Origin: Brevundimonas sp. M20
Lineage (GTDB): Bacteria; Pseudomonadota; Alphaproteobacteria; Caulobacterales; Caulobacteraceae
Assembly (NCBI RefSeq): GCF_006547065.1
Contig: NZ_CP041243.1
Location: 2,681,001 to 2,745,000, forward strand
Length of the DNA stretch: 64,000 nt
Direction of reading: 5' to 3'
Every line of letters begins with the position of its first letter. Positions within the stretch are counted from its first letter, which is position 1. Position numbers and translations under genes: made by a program. The notes below the pieces were generated by a model. It saw nothing but the letters and a program-made list of their open reading frames with translations. It did no database searches and was not told the DNA's origin. Of the stretch, positions 44,640 to 53,731 are shown in pieces.

Positions 44640-44648
44640 CTAGGCTTC
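44640..44648. repeat. 9-bp direct repeat, right copy
   Basis: CTAGGCTTC, identical to 44176-44184. On the minus strand it is the last two codons and stop of the response regulator (GAA GCC TAG). Confidence 0.75.
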
Positions 44649-45311
44649 CAATCTATAACCTGCGCCCCGGACCGTCTGCAGCATCGCCTTGTCGAAACCC
44701 TTGTCGATCTTGGCGCGCAGGCGGCTGATGTGGACGTCGATGACGTTGGTCTGGGGGTCGAAATGATATTCCCACACCTTCTCCAGCAGCATGGTGCGGG
44801 TCACCGACTGGCCGGCGTGGCGCATCAGGAATTCCAGCAGCTGGAACTCGCGCGGCTGCAGGTCGATCTCCTGACCGGCGCGGTGCACGGTGCGGGCGAT
44901 GAGGTTCATCTCCAGATCGCCGACCTTCAGAACGGTGGCGACCGAGCCGGTCTCGCGGCGACGCGACAGGGCCTCGACGCGGGCGATCAGTTCGGCGAAG
45001 GCGTAGGGCTTGACCAGATAGTCGTCGCCGCCAGCCTTCAGGCCCACGACGCGATCCTCGACCTCGCCCAGCGCCGACAGGAACAGAACCGGGGTCTGGT
45101 CGCCGTCCTTGCGCAAGGTCTCGACCATGCCGATGCCGTCCAGACGCGGCATCATGCGATCCACGACATAGACGTCATAGCCGCCCTTCTGGGCTTCCAG
45201 CAGGCCGAAGGCGCCGTCGACGGCGTGGGTCACATCGTGACCGGCCTCGGTCAGTCCCCGGACCATCGCGGTCGCGGCCTCGGCGTCGTCCTCGACCACC
45301 AGAATGCGCAT
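44640..45311 (-). CDS. OmpR/PhoB-family response regulator
   Basis: The 223-aa regulator has a receiver domain with phospho-acceptor Asp51 in YVVDRMMPRLDG, acidic pair in ILVVEDDAE and the K in LVKPYAF, then a winged-helix effector (QPREFQLLEFLMRHAGQSVTRTMLLEKVWEY split across helices). ATG at 45311, with AGGGG upstream, preferred over a TTG at 45332. Its natural partner is the kinase at 42761-44176, and the pair is interrupted by the DUF559 unit. Signal unknown. Confidence 0.92.
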   Translation of the reverse strand: MRILVVEDDAEAATAMVRGLTEAGHDVTHAVDGAFGLLEAQKGGYDVYVVDRMMPRLDGIGMVETLRKDGDQTPVLFLSALGEVEDRVVGLKAGGDDYLVKPYAFAELIARVEALSRRRETGSVATVLKVGDLEMNLIARTVHRAGQEIDLQPREFQLLEFLMRHAGQSVTRTMLLEKVWEYHFDPQTNVIDVHISRLRAKIDKGFDKAMLQTVRGAGYRLEA

Positions 45312-45399
45312 GGAATCAGCCCCTGAATGCAAAATCGCCGCCGATGTTAGCGCATCGGCGGCGACTTGGTCAGTTAAGCGTTGTTCAGGTTGCAGACGA

Positions 45400-46968
45400 T
45401 CATTCGTCGGCGAACTTCAGCACCACCAAGGCATTGCCCTGCGGCGTCCAGACCGACAGCAGAATGCTGGGACGACCCGACCGCTTCACGGCCTCGACGG
45501 CAGTGCGGAACTCGGCGACGGACCGGACCGGACGGTTGTCCGCACGGGTGATCACGAGACCTTCCTGAAGCTGGGCGCGGGCGCCCGGCGTGCGCGGGGC
45601 GACGCCGGTGATCAGCACCCCCGCCACCGTATCCGGCATGCCGTTACGCTGACGGGTTTGCGCGGTCAGCGGCGCGACGCTGATGCCCTCGACAGGCTCA
45701 CCTTGCGCGGCGGGAGGAGCGCTCGGCGCCGCCTGACCGGAACCGCCGCCGTCCTGATTCAGCAGCTCGGCTTCCGACGGACGGGTGCCGGCCTGAATGC
45801 TGACGGTCTGGCGACGTCCATCCCGCAGAACCTCCATGCGAACCGTATCGCCGGGGCTGACCGCGCCGACCGCACGGGTGATTTCGGTGCCGTCCGCGAC
45901 CGGGCGACCGTTCACGCCGACGACCAGATCGCCGATCTGCAAGCCGCCACGCTCGGCGGGCGCGCCCGGGGTCAGGGTGTCGACCAGCGCGCCCTTGAAG
46001 TTGCGCGGCTGCCCAAGCGCTTCCCAGGCTTCCGGCGTCAGGGTGCGCAGACCGGCGCCGATGTAGCCTCGACGGATCGTCTCCCCCCGCATCAGGCGAT
46101 CGGTGATCGGTTTGGCGACCGAGGCCGGGATGGCGAAGCCGATGCCGACCGAGCCGCCCGACGGCGACAGGATGGCCGAGTTCACGCCGATGACGCGCCC
46201 GTAGATATCGAAGGTCGGACCGCCCGAGTTGCCCCGGTTAATGGCGGCGTCGATCTGGATGTAGTCCGTATAGGGCGTGCGCGAATCCAGCTGGTTGCGA
46301 CCCTGCGCCGAAACAATGCCCGCCGTGGCGGTGCCGCCCAGACCGAAGGGGTTGCCCACCGCGATGACCCAGTCGCCCACGCGCGGGTTGGCGGTCTCCT
46401 CGAAAGTCACATAGGGGAAGTCCGTCCCCTCGACCTTCAGCACGGCCAGATCGGTCGATTCATCGCGGCCGACCACGCGGGCGGTCAGCTCGCGCGCGTC
46501 CGCCAGCTTTACGGTGATCTCCACCGCGTCGGCGACGACGTGGTTGTTGGTGACGATGAAGCCGTCGTCCGAGATGAAAAAGCCCGAGCCGGAGCCCATG
46601 GCCGTCGTGCCTTCATCCTCGCCGCCCTCGCCAGAGCCGTCTTCGCCCTGCCCGTTCGGCAGCGGCACGGCACCTAGACCGGGAATCTGGAGGAAGCCCT
46701 GCGGGCGGGCGGCCACCCGGGTCTTCACGTCGATCTGCACGACGGCCGGGGCGACCTGTTCAAAGATGTCGGCGAAGCTGCGGGGCGCGCCTTGAGGCGG
46801 GGCGAAATTGGCGCCCGCGGCGCCGGCGCTGGGGATCAGGCGTCCGCTGACGCCCGCCACGGGCCCGGCGTTCGCCGCGGGCCACTCTATCACCCCGCCC
46901 GCGGTCGCGGCGGCGGCGAAGGCCAGGCCGGCGACGGCTCCGAGCATGAATTCCTTGCGCTTCATCAT
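45400..46968 (-). CDS. DegP/HtrA-family serine protease with two PDZ domains
   Basis: The 522-aa periplasmic protease has an N-terminal membrane/signal segment (about 8-24), a trypsin-like domain with His143 (TNNHVV), Asp173 (STDLAVLK) and Ser248 (RGNSGGP), and two PDZ domains (about 300-385 and 425-520). The long acidic Gly/Glu linker (about 106-121) precedes the protease core. Envelope quality control, DegP/DegQ type. Independent transcript; 88 bp gap to the response regulator. Confidence 0.92.
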   Translation of the reverse strand: MMKRKEFMLGAVAGLAFAAAATAGGVIEWPAANAGPVAGVSGRLIPSAGAAGANFAPPQGAPRSFADIFEQVAPAVVQIDVKTRVAARPQGFLQIPGLGAVPLPNGQGEDGSGEGGEDEGTTAMGSGSGFFISDDGFIVTNNHVVADAVEITVKLADARELTARVVGRDESTDLAVLKVEGTDFPYVTFEETANPRVGDWVIAVGNPFGLGGTATAGIVSAQGRNQLDSRTPYTDYIQIDAAINRGNSGGPTFDIYGRVIGVNSAILSPSGGSVGIGFAIPASVAKPITDRLMRGETIRRGYIGAGLRTLTPEAWEALGQPRNFKGALVDTLTPGAPAERGGLQIGDLVVGVNGRPVADGTEITRAVGAVSPGDTVRMEVLRDGRRQTVSIQAGTRPSEAELLNQDGGGSGQAAPSAPPAAQGEPVEGISVAPLTAQTRQRNGMPDTVAGVLITGVAPRTPGARAQLQEGLVITRADNRPVRSVAEFRTAVEAVKRSGRPSILLSVWTPQGNALVVLKFADE

Positions 46969-47081
46969 AGGCGGTCGACAATCCTCTCACCGGGCGACGA
47001 AAGCGCCCGTTACGGCGATGATTACAGGGCGTTCGCGAGTTTCAGCAACGTCCATATGACGATGTTGGCTCCCGCCTCGCG

Positions 47082-47573
47082 TCAGTCGTCAGACCGATTT
47101 GCGTCAGGATCGCGGCGAAGCTGTCCTTCGAAGAGAATATCGGCCAGCCGGGCCTCCTCCTCGGGCGAAAGCGGCGCGACCTCGGCCTTGCGGCGGCGGG
47201 CGAAAGTCAGCAGCAGAGCCCCGACCGCCAGCACCACGGCGAACGGCCCGAACCAGAGAAGCCAGGTCCCGGCCCTCATGGGCGGGGTGAACAGGACAAA
47301 GTCGCCATAGCGACGGACCAGATCCTCGCGAATGGCCTGATCGCTGCGTCCTGCGGCGATCTGGTCACGCACCAGCCCGCGCATGTCGGACGCGATGCCC
47401 GCCGGGCTGTCGGCGATGGCCTCGTGCTGACAGACGACGCAGCGGATGTCCTCGAACAGACGTTTGGCGCGGGCTTCCTGAGCCGCATCGGGCAGGGGAC
47501 GATCAGGCGCGGGCGCCGGTTCAGCGGCGATCAGACCCACGGCGGCGACAGCGATCAGCAGGGCGCGCTTCAT
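47082..47573 (-). CDS. ccmH: Cytochrome c maturation protein CcmH (CycL-like)
   Basis: The 163-aa protein has signal/TM at the N-terminus, the redox motif R-C45-V-V-C48 (EDIRCVVCQHEAIADSPAGIA) that reduces apocytochrome c, the RRYGDFVLFTPP segment, and a C-terminal TM (about 112-131). ATG at 47573 overlaps the ccmF stop by 4 nt. The last gene of ccmIEFH. Full-length for the alphaproteobacterial type. Confidence 0.92.
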   Translation of the reverse strand: MKRALLIAVAAVGLIAAEPAPAPDRPLPDAAQEARAKRLFEDIRCVVCQHEAIADSPAGIASDMRGLVRDQIAAGRSDQAIREDLVRRYGDFVLFTPPMRAGTWLLWFGPFAVVLAVGALLLTFARRRKAEVAPLSPEEEARLADILFEGQLRRDPDANRSDD

Positions 47574-49552
47574 GCGGCGACCTTCCGTGCTCCGACGGCC
47601 AGCCGCAAGCGGCGATCCATCAGCGACAGCACGCCCCCCAGCGCCATGATCAGCGGGCCGACGAAGATCAGCCGCGCCCACGGGTTCCACCACACCCGAA
47701 CGTTCCAGGCTGGAGCGCCGTCGGCGGTCTGCGCCCGCTCGCCCAGCACCACATACACATCGTCCAGCCCGCGAAAATCGAGCCCCACCTCGGTCGTGGT
47801 CTGGCCGCCCGTGGGGAAGAAACGACGCTCGGCGGTGACGGTGCGGCTCCGCCCGCCGGGAACCGACACGATCAGATGGCCCTGCTCGGCCAGATAGTTC
47901 GGCCCCTCGACAACGCGGACATCATCCAGCGTGACGGTCCACTTGCCCGCCTCAAGCGACTGGCCGACAGCCAGCGGGCGCGCGGCCTCGATGCGATAGC
48001 CGGTCTCGACCACCGCCCCCAGGACGAAGACCCCCAGCCCGGCGTGAGCCAGGGTCATGCCCCAGGCGCCCAGCGGCAGGCCCTTGGCCCGGCGCAGGGT
48101 CTCGGCCACCGGCGCGCGGAACAGCTTGATACGTTCCGCTGTCTCGGACAGGGCGCCGAGGATCAGCCAGACCCCCATGCCGATGCCCGCCGCCGACAAG
48201 GCCTTGCGCGGCTCGAACACGGCGAAGGCCAGCAGGGCGAACACCACCGTCAGACCGGCCGCCACGGCCAGCCGCTGGGCCGCGCCCTTCGCGTCACCGC
48301 GCTTCCACGCCAGCAAGGGTCCGGCGGGCAGGATGATCAGGGCCACCGTCATCAGCGGGACGAAGGTCAGGTTGAAGTAGGGCGGACCGACCGAGATGGC
48401 GGCGCCCGACGCCGCCTCAAGGATCAGCGGATACAGGGTGCCCAGCAGCACCGTCGCGGCGGCGGCGGTCAGGAACAGGTTGTTGATCACCAGTGCGCCC
48501 TCGCGGCTGATCGGGGCGAACAGGCCGCCGCCCTTCAGCTGCGGCGCCCGCCAGGCGAACAGGGCGAAGGCCAGGCCGGCGGTCACCCCGAGGATGGCCA
48601 GCAGCACCAGACCTCGCTCGGGGTCGACGGCGAACGCATGAACGCTGGTCAGCACGCCGGACCGGACGAGGAAGGCGCCCAGCATGGAGAAGGTGAAGGC
48701 GAGCAAAGCGAGGAAGGTCGTCCAGCCCGCCAGCGCCCCGCGCCGCTCGGTCACCACCGCGCTGTGCAGAAGGGCGGCGCCCGCCAGCCAAGGCATGAAG
48801 CTGGCGTTCTCGACCGGGTCCCAGAACCACCAGCCGCCCCAGCCCAATTCATAGTAGGCCCAGAAGCTGCCCAGCAGGATGCCGACGGTCAGGAAGGCCC
48901 AGCTGGCCAGCGCCCAGGGACGCACCCAACGGCCCCATGCGGGCCAGAAGCTGGCGTTGGCCCGTCCCTCGATCAGGGCGGCGACCGCCAGCGCGAAACA
49001 GACCGAGAAACCGACATAGCCGCAGTAGAGCAGCGGCGGGTGGAAGGCCAGGGCCGGGTCCTGCAGCAGCGGGTTCAGGGACTGGCCCTGGAACGGCGCG
49101 GGGTTCAGGCGGGTGAAGGGGTTGGAGGTGAAGACGGTGAAGGCCAGGAACAGGGCGCCAAGCAGGCCCTGGGTGGCGACCGCGCAGGTCTTCAATCCGA
49201 ACGGCAGGTTCCGCGCCCGCGCCAGAGCGGCGCCGAACACGGTCATCACCAGACACCACAGCAGCAGCGAGCCCTCGTGGCTGCCCCAGGCGGCGGCCAC
49301 CTTGTAGAGCATGGGCTTGTCGGTGTGGCTGTTGGCCGCGACGTTGGCGACCGAGAAGTCCGACACCGCGAAGGCGAAGATCAGGCACAGGAAGGCCACC
49401 AGCACCAGACCGGCGGCGGCGATGGCCGCCCCGTTGGCGGCGCCCGCCAGAACGGGGCTGCGCCGGATGCGCCCGGCGGCGGCGATCACTGCCTGCAACA
49501 CCGACAGGACAAGCGCGAGAATGAGGGCGAAGGCGCCGGTTTCAATGATCAC
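47570..49552 (-). CDS. ccmF: Heme lyase CcmF
   Basis: The 660-aa integral protein of about 15 TMs has the tryptophan-rich heme-handling motif GWGGWWFWDPVENASFMPWL (about residue 235) and conserved periplasmic His residues. It attaches heme delivered by CcmE to apocytochrome c. GTG start overlaps the ccmE stop by 4 nt. The N-terminal TM order and length fit the family. Confidence 0.94.
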   Translation of the reverse strand: MIIETGAFALILALVLSVLQAVIAAAGRIRRSPVLAGAANGAAIAAAGLVLVAFLCLIFAFAVSDFSVANVAANSHTDKPMLYKVAAAWGSHEGSLLLWCLVMTVFGAALARARNLPFGLKTCAVATQGLLGALFLAFTVFTSNPFTRLNPAPFQGQSLNPLLQDPALAFHPPLLYCGYVGFSVCFALAVAALIEGRANASFWPAWGRWVRPWALASWAFLTVGILLGSFWAYYELGWGGWWFWDPVENASFMPWLAGAALLHSAVVTERRGALAGWTTFLALLAFTFSMLGAFLVRSGVLTSVHAFAVDPERGLVLLAILGVTAGLAFALFAWRAPQLKGGGLFAPISREGALVINNLFLTAAAATVLLGTLYPLILEAASGAAISVGPPYFNLTFVPLMTVALIILPAGPLLAWKRGDAKGAAQRLAVAAGLTVVFALLAFAVFEPRKALSAAGIGMGVWLILGALSETAERIKLFRAPVAETLRRAKGLPLGAWGMTLAHAGLGVFVLGAVVETGYRIEAARPLAVGQSLEAGKWTVTLDDVRVVEGPNYLAEQGHLIVSVPGGRSRTVTAERRFFPTGGQTTTEVGLDFRGLDDVYVVLGERAQTADGAPAWNVRVWWNPWARLIFVGPLIMALGGVLSLMDRRLRLAVGARKVAA

Positions 49553-50019
49553 GAGGCGGGGCCTCCGGCTTCAGGACGCCATTCGCCCTTGGCCTTCAGA
49601 CTCTCCTGAACCTCGCGCGGCATGTAGTTTTCATCGTGCTTGGCCAGAACCTGGGTCGCGCGGAACGAACGGTCCGGCAGGAAGGCGCCCTGCGCCACGA
49701 TCCCCTGCCCCTCGCGGAACAGGTCCGGCAGGTCGCCGCGATAGACCACACGGGTCGTGGCGACATTGTCGGTGACGACGAAGGCGACCTCGCCGTCCCC
49801 GGCGCGCTGCACGCTGCCGACCTCGACCAGTCCGCCCAGACGGATCACCCGGCCCTCGGGCGCCTTTTCCAGCGTCGCCTCGGAGGGGGAGAAGAAGAAG
49901 GTCACGCTGTCGCGCATGGCGTACAGCGACAGGCCGACAGCCAGCGCGAGGATCGGCGCCACGGCGATGAAGATCCAGAGGCGGCGACGCGCCTTGGGCG
50001 ATTTGGGCAACCAGCTCAT
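49549..50019 (-). CDS. ccmE: Heme chaperone CcmE
   Basis: The 156-aa protein has one TM (about 14-35), an OB-fold and the covalent heme-binding His128 in LAKHDENYMP. It passes heme from CcmC to CcmF. ATG at 50019 overlaps the ccmI stop by 4 nt; a longer in-frame start would lie in ccmI. No ccmABCD is visible in the window. Confidence 0.94.
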   Translation of the reverse strand: MSWLPKSPKARRRLWIFIAVAPILALAVGLSLYAMRDSVTFFFSPSEATLEKAPEGRVIRLGGLVEVGSVQRAGDGEVAFVVTDNVATTRVVYRGDLPDLFREGQGIVAQGAFLPDRSFRATQVLAKHDENYMPREVQESLKAKGEWRPEAGGPAS

Positions 50020-50837
50020 TGGGCGCCTCCGGGGGGCAGGCGGCGTTCCAGATCGGTCCGTCGCGGATCCTGCGGGTCCAGCGCGGCGATCAGGGGCGCC
50101 CACATCCGGCGGCTCTCGGCGGCGTCACCGCGCGCCAGCGCCGCCTCGCCGAGGAAGTACAGGGCGCCCAGTTGGCCGGGGTCCAGCTTCAAGGCTTCGC
50201 GGAAAGCGGCCTCGGCGTCCGCGCCGATAGTCCCTCCGTTGGCGCGAACGAGGCTTTCGCCAAGTCGCGCCCAGCCCTGTGCGTCGCCCGGCGTCAGCTC
50301 TAGCAGACGGCGGAAGGCGGAGGCGGCGCCGATGGCGTCCCCGGCCTCGAACCGCGCCGCGCCCAGCATGGCCAGCGCCTGCGTATTGTCCGGCTGTTCG
50401 CGCACCTGCCGTTCGATCACGGCGGCGATCTGAACCGGAGCAAGCGGCTCGGACAGGGTCGCCCATTCATCGACCCGGCGTTCATAGGGCTGGTCCGGCA
50501 GGCCCGAGGCGCCGAACATCAGATACAGGCCCAGCGCCGCCGCCACGGACAAGCCAATCCCCGCCAGCACGACGACCCGATCCTTCGACCCGGCGCGCAG
50601 TTCGGCGGGGGCCCGCTGCGCCGCCAGGATACGGCGACCGGCCTCGGCGCGCGCCGCGACCCACGCGGCCTCGCCCATCAGTCCCCGGGCCTTCAGCCGG
50701 TCCAGTTCAGCCAGTTCGGCGACCGAGGCGGCGTTTTCGACTGCTTCGCCCGCGTCCGCGCCACGCCGGGCGCCGGTCAGCACCAGCAGCCCCGATAGGG
50801 CCGCCAGCAGGCCTGTCATGATCCAGAAGAACATCAT
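50016..50837 (-). CDS. ccmI: Cytochrome c biogenesis protein CcmI (TPR)
   Basis: The 273-aa apocytochrome chaperone has an N-terminal TM (about 3-22), a Leu/Ala-rich coiled segment, a second TM (about 88-108), then TPR repeats (ALAMLGAARFEAGDAIGAA, GWARLGESLVRANG, ALYFLGEAALARGD). It is the first gene of ccmIEFH. Two adjacent ATGs (50837, 50834) are equally possible. Confidence 0.9.
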   Translation of the reverse strand: MMFFWIMTGLLAALSGLLVLTGARRGADAGEAVENAASVAELAELDRLKARGLMGEAAWVAARAEAGRRILAAQRAPAELRAGSKDRVVVLAGIGLSVAAALGLYLMFGASGLPDQPYERRVDEWATLSEPLAPVQIAAVIERQVREQPDNTQALAMLGAARFEAGDAIGAASAFRRLLELTPGDAQGWARLGESLVRANGGTIGADAEAAFREALKLDPGQLGALYFLGEAALARGDAAESRRMWAPLIAALDPQDPRRTDLERRLPPGGAQ

Positions 50838-50856
50838 CGCCGCGCGATGTAGCCGA

Positions 50857-52221
50857 TCAGGCCGCCCGCGACGAGGCCCCGCTTGTCGCGGGGCCGCCAC
50901 CGGCGACCGCGGCCCGGCGCCGCACCGTCCGCGCGGCGTCCTTTGATTCAATCAGTTCGAGATAGCGGGCCGCGACGGAGACCAGCCGAAGGGCATGCGT
51001 CTCATCCGGCGCCTCGCCCTCGTTGACCATCGTCAGGACCTCGTCCGCATAACCGCTGAGCCGCTCGGTCAGGGTGTCGACCAGCGCCTTGCGCGCCGCC
51101 TCGCTGCCGAAGATGGCGGCGGCGCCGCGCGTGGCCCCGACCAGCCGCAGCAGGGCCAGGGCCGCGTCGGCGGCCTCGCCCCGCGCGGCGGCGTCCAGCA
51201 TCGGCGCCATCCGGCTCATTCGCCCCGAGGTCTGCACGCGGGTCAGCGGCAGGGCCTTGTCCACCGCCTTGTCCGCCGTGCGCAGCAGGCCCGAGAGCCA
51301 GCCGGACACCTTCACGCGGCTGTCCCGGACACGGCGGCCCCACTCGGAGTCCGGATCGAGCGTCAGGGTCACGTCCAGTTCGGCCAGAACGCCCGCGCAC
51401 CAGTCCAGATCAGCGATGGCCGTGTCGACGCCCCCGGCGGTCTTGCCGGGCTGATAGGCCGCCAGCCGGGCCGAGCGCTCGTCCACCCCGTCCAGCAGAC
51501 GATCCACGAAGCCCGCCAGCTCGGAGGCGCTGAGGAAGCCGCGCCGTCCCGCGACGCCGGACGTCCGGGTGATGATCCGCAGCACCAACACCGCGTCATC
51601 CAGTTGGGAGAACAACATCTCCAGCAGGCGCCCGGCTCCATCGTCGTGGATGTCGGAGCAGTCCTTCACCAGCAGGCGCAGTTCGGCCAACTGGTCGCCA
51701 TCGGGACGTTTCAGCCAGACCTCGATCGACGGCAGGCCGCGCCGGGCCAGATGGGCGAGGTCCAGACAGCTGGCGAGATCGAACAGCCCCTGCTCCCGCC
51801 GCGCGGGCTCAAGATCCTCGGGCCAGACCAGCGCCGGGCGGTCGCGCACGGCGGCGGCGGCGGACAGGCAGTAGCGGTTGGCGACCGCCGCGGCGTCGGG
51901 GCCGTCCGGATCGTCCAGGCGGGGCAACAGGCCAGGTTCGCGCTCGATGGCGGCGCGCCACAGGCGGGGCAGAACCGCTGGAGGAAAGCTCATGGAGCCG
52001 ATGCCGTCCGCCCGCCGCTGGAACATCCGGGCGACGGGAGCCAGCACGAAGGCCCGCCGGGCGCGGTCGCGCATCTCCTCGGCCAGCATCAGGCGCAGCT
52101 CGGCCGCCCGACCACCCGGCAGGGCGGCGACCGCCGCCGCAACCGATTTCAGGACAGTCTCCGGGCATCGCCCGATCAGGGCGGCCAACGCGATGCGATG
52201 GGCGGCGGTCAGCCCGGACAT
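50857..52221 (-). CDS. Unrecognised 454-aa cytoplasmic protein
   Basis: No signal peptide, TM or familiar motif. The sequence is strongly helical and Ala/Leu/Arg-rich (RIALAALIGRCPETVL ... MLDAAARGEAADAALALLRLVGA), like a helical-repeat or HEAT-type protein, with several Cys. It ends 20 bp before ccmI on the same strand, so co-transcription with ccmIEFH is possible. A CAGGGTTAAC-type element lies 46 bp upstream of its ATG. I give no function. Confidence 0.75.
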   Translation of the reverse strand: MSGLTAAHRIALAALIGRCPETVLKSVAAAVAALPGGRAAELRLMLAEEMRDRARRAFVLAPVARMFQRRADGIGSMSFPPAVLPRLWRAAIEREPGLLPRLDDPDGPDAAAVANRYCLSAAAAVRDRPALVWPEDLEPARREQGLFDLASCLDLAHLARRGLPSIEVWLKRPDGDQLAELRLLVKDCSDIHDDGAGRLLEMLFSQLDDAVLVLRIITRTSGVAGRRGFLSASELAGFVDRLLDGVDERSARLAAYQPGKTAGGVDTAIADLDWCAGVLAELDVTLTLDPDSEWGRRVRDSRVKVSGWLSGLLRTADKAVDKALPLTRVQTSGRMSRMAPMLDAAARGEAADAALALLRLVGATRGAAAIFGSEAARKALVDTLTERLSGYADEVLTMVNEGEAPDETHALRLVSVAARYLELIESKDAARTVRRRAAVAGGGPATSGASSRAA

Positions 52222-52294
52222 GAAACCTCTTCCAACCGCACCCGGTGAGGAGACAGGATGAAGGCTCAGGGTTAACAGCCCCTGACTGAAGGTC

Positions 52295-53731
52295 TCAGAT
52301 TTCAGCGGTCGGGAGCTCGAGCAGGACCTTCAGCCCGCCCATGTCGCTGTCGCCCAGGGTGATCTTCCCGCCATAGGCGCGGGTCAGCTCGACCACGATG
52401 GACAGACCGAGCCCCGAACCCGGCGTGGTCTCGTCCATCCGCATGCCGCGTTGCAGGGCGGCCTCGCGCTGGTCGGCGGGCAGGCCGGGGCCGTCGTCCT
52501 CGACCACCACGACCATCTGGCCCAGATGAGTCGGGCCGGCGGAGATGCGGACGCGCCGCTTCGCCCATTTGCAGGCGTTCTCCATCAGATTGCCGAGGAT
52601 CTCCTGCAGGTCCTGACGCTCGCCACGGAAGCCCAGTTCATCCGGGGCGCGCCAGTCGATCTCGACGTTCTTCCACTCGAACACCCGTTCAAGCATCACG
52701 GCCAGTTCGTCGATCACCTCGGCGATGGGGGTGCGCTCGCCCAGCAACTGGGCGCGGGCGGCGGCGCGGGCGCGGCGCAGGTGATGATCGACCTGGGCCT
52801 TCATCACCTCGGTCTGCTTGCGGACCATGTCGGGCAGCACGCCCTCCTGCGTCCCCGCCTCGGCCAGCATGACCGACAGCGGGGTCTTCAGGGCATGGGC
52901 CAGATTGCCGACGTGGGTGCGCTGGCGCTCCACCGTCTCCTGGTTCTGGTCCAGCAGGCGATTCACCTGCTCGGCCAGCGGCTGGATTTCCACCGGATAG
53001 CTGTGCGCGATCCGCGCGGCCTTGCCCTTGCGAACGTCGGCGATCTCGTTGCGCAGACCGAACAGGGGGCGCAGGCCGATCTGCACCTGCAGGAAGACCG
53101 CGATCACCAGCCCCACGCCGAGGATCAGCAGGGCGATCCAGGTGAAGGTCGCGAACTGGCGCGCATCCGCGTCGATGGTCGAGCGGTCGATCCCGGCCAT
53201 CAGCACCAGCGGCGCATCGCGCCCCGGCAGGGTCTTCAGACTGGCGGCGACCCGTAGCGGCCTGTCGATGGGCCCCTCGGCATTATAGCTGATCGTCTGG
53301 CCGAAGGCGTCGCTGAGCCGGTCGGCCAGCCCCGCCGGTACGATCAAATCCTCGCCTGCCAGAGACGGCGACCGGGCCAGCATGCGCACGCCGCCCTGCC
53401 CGTCCAGCTCGCCGATCGCCCAGTACTTCCCCGACAGGGGCCGCAGGGTCAGCGAATCCTTGATCTCGGCCACCGTCACGCCCTCCGGCGTCACGGTGGT
53501 GGCCAGCACCACGTCGTCGATGGTCTCGTTCAGCACGAAGCCAAGACGACGCAGGGTGCTTTCCTCATACTGGCGCGTGAGGGCCCAGCCGGTCAGCAGC
53601 AGGGCGACCACGATCCACGCGGCGGCCAGCCAGATCAGGCGACGGGTCAGACTGCGGCCGGGACGACCGATCCAGCGGCCCCAGCTTTTCGGCTCGGCAG
53701 CCGTCGTTTCGCCCCCCGACGCGTCGGTCAC
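52295..53731 (-). CDS. Sensor histidine kinase (PhoQ-like layout)
   Basis: The 478-aa kinase has TM1 (about 29-50), a periplasmic sensor, TM2 (about 198-218), HAMP, H-box VGNLAHALKTPLSVM, N-box NLMENACKWAKRRV and G-boxes DDGPGLPADQR / GSGLGLSIVVELTRAYGG. Starts inside the stop of its regulator (ATGA). N-box has K-W rather than K-Y as in PhoQ-type kinases. Signal unknown. Confidence 0.9.
   Translation of the reverse strand: MTDASGGETTAAEPKSWGRWIGRPGRSLTRRLIWLAAAWIVVALLLTGWALTRQYEESTLRRLGFVLNETIDDVVLATTVTPEGVTVAEIKDSLTLRPLSGKYWAIGELDGQGGVRMLARSPSLAGEDLIVPAGLADRLSDAFGQTISYNAEGPIDRPLRVAASLKTLPGRDAPLVLMAGIDRSTIDADARQFATFTWIALLILGVGLVIAVFLQVQIGLRPLFGLRNEIADVRKGKAARIAHSYPVEIQPLAEQVNRLLDQNQETVERQRTHVGNLAHALKTPLSVMLAEAGTQEGVLPDMVRKQTEVMKAQVDHHLRRARAAARAQLLGERTPIAEVIDELAVMLERVFEWKNVEIDWRAPDELGFRGERQDLQEILGNLMENACKWAKRRVRISAGPTHLGQMVVVVEDDGPGLPADQREAALQRGMRMDETTPGSGLGLSIVVELTRAYGGKITLGDSDMGGLKVLLELPTAEI

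Noticed and set aside
44206..44643. 145-codon plus-strand frame opposite DUF559
   Set aside because: Shadow of DUF559; its product is a reverse reading of the inverted repeats.
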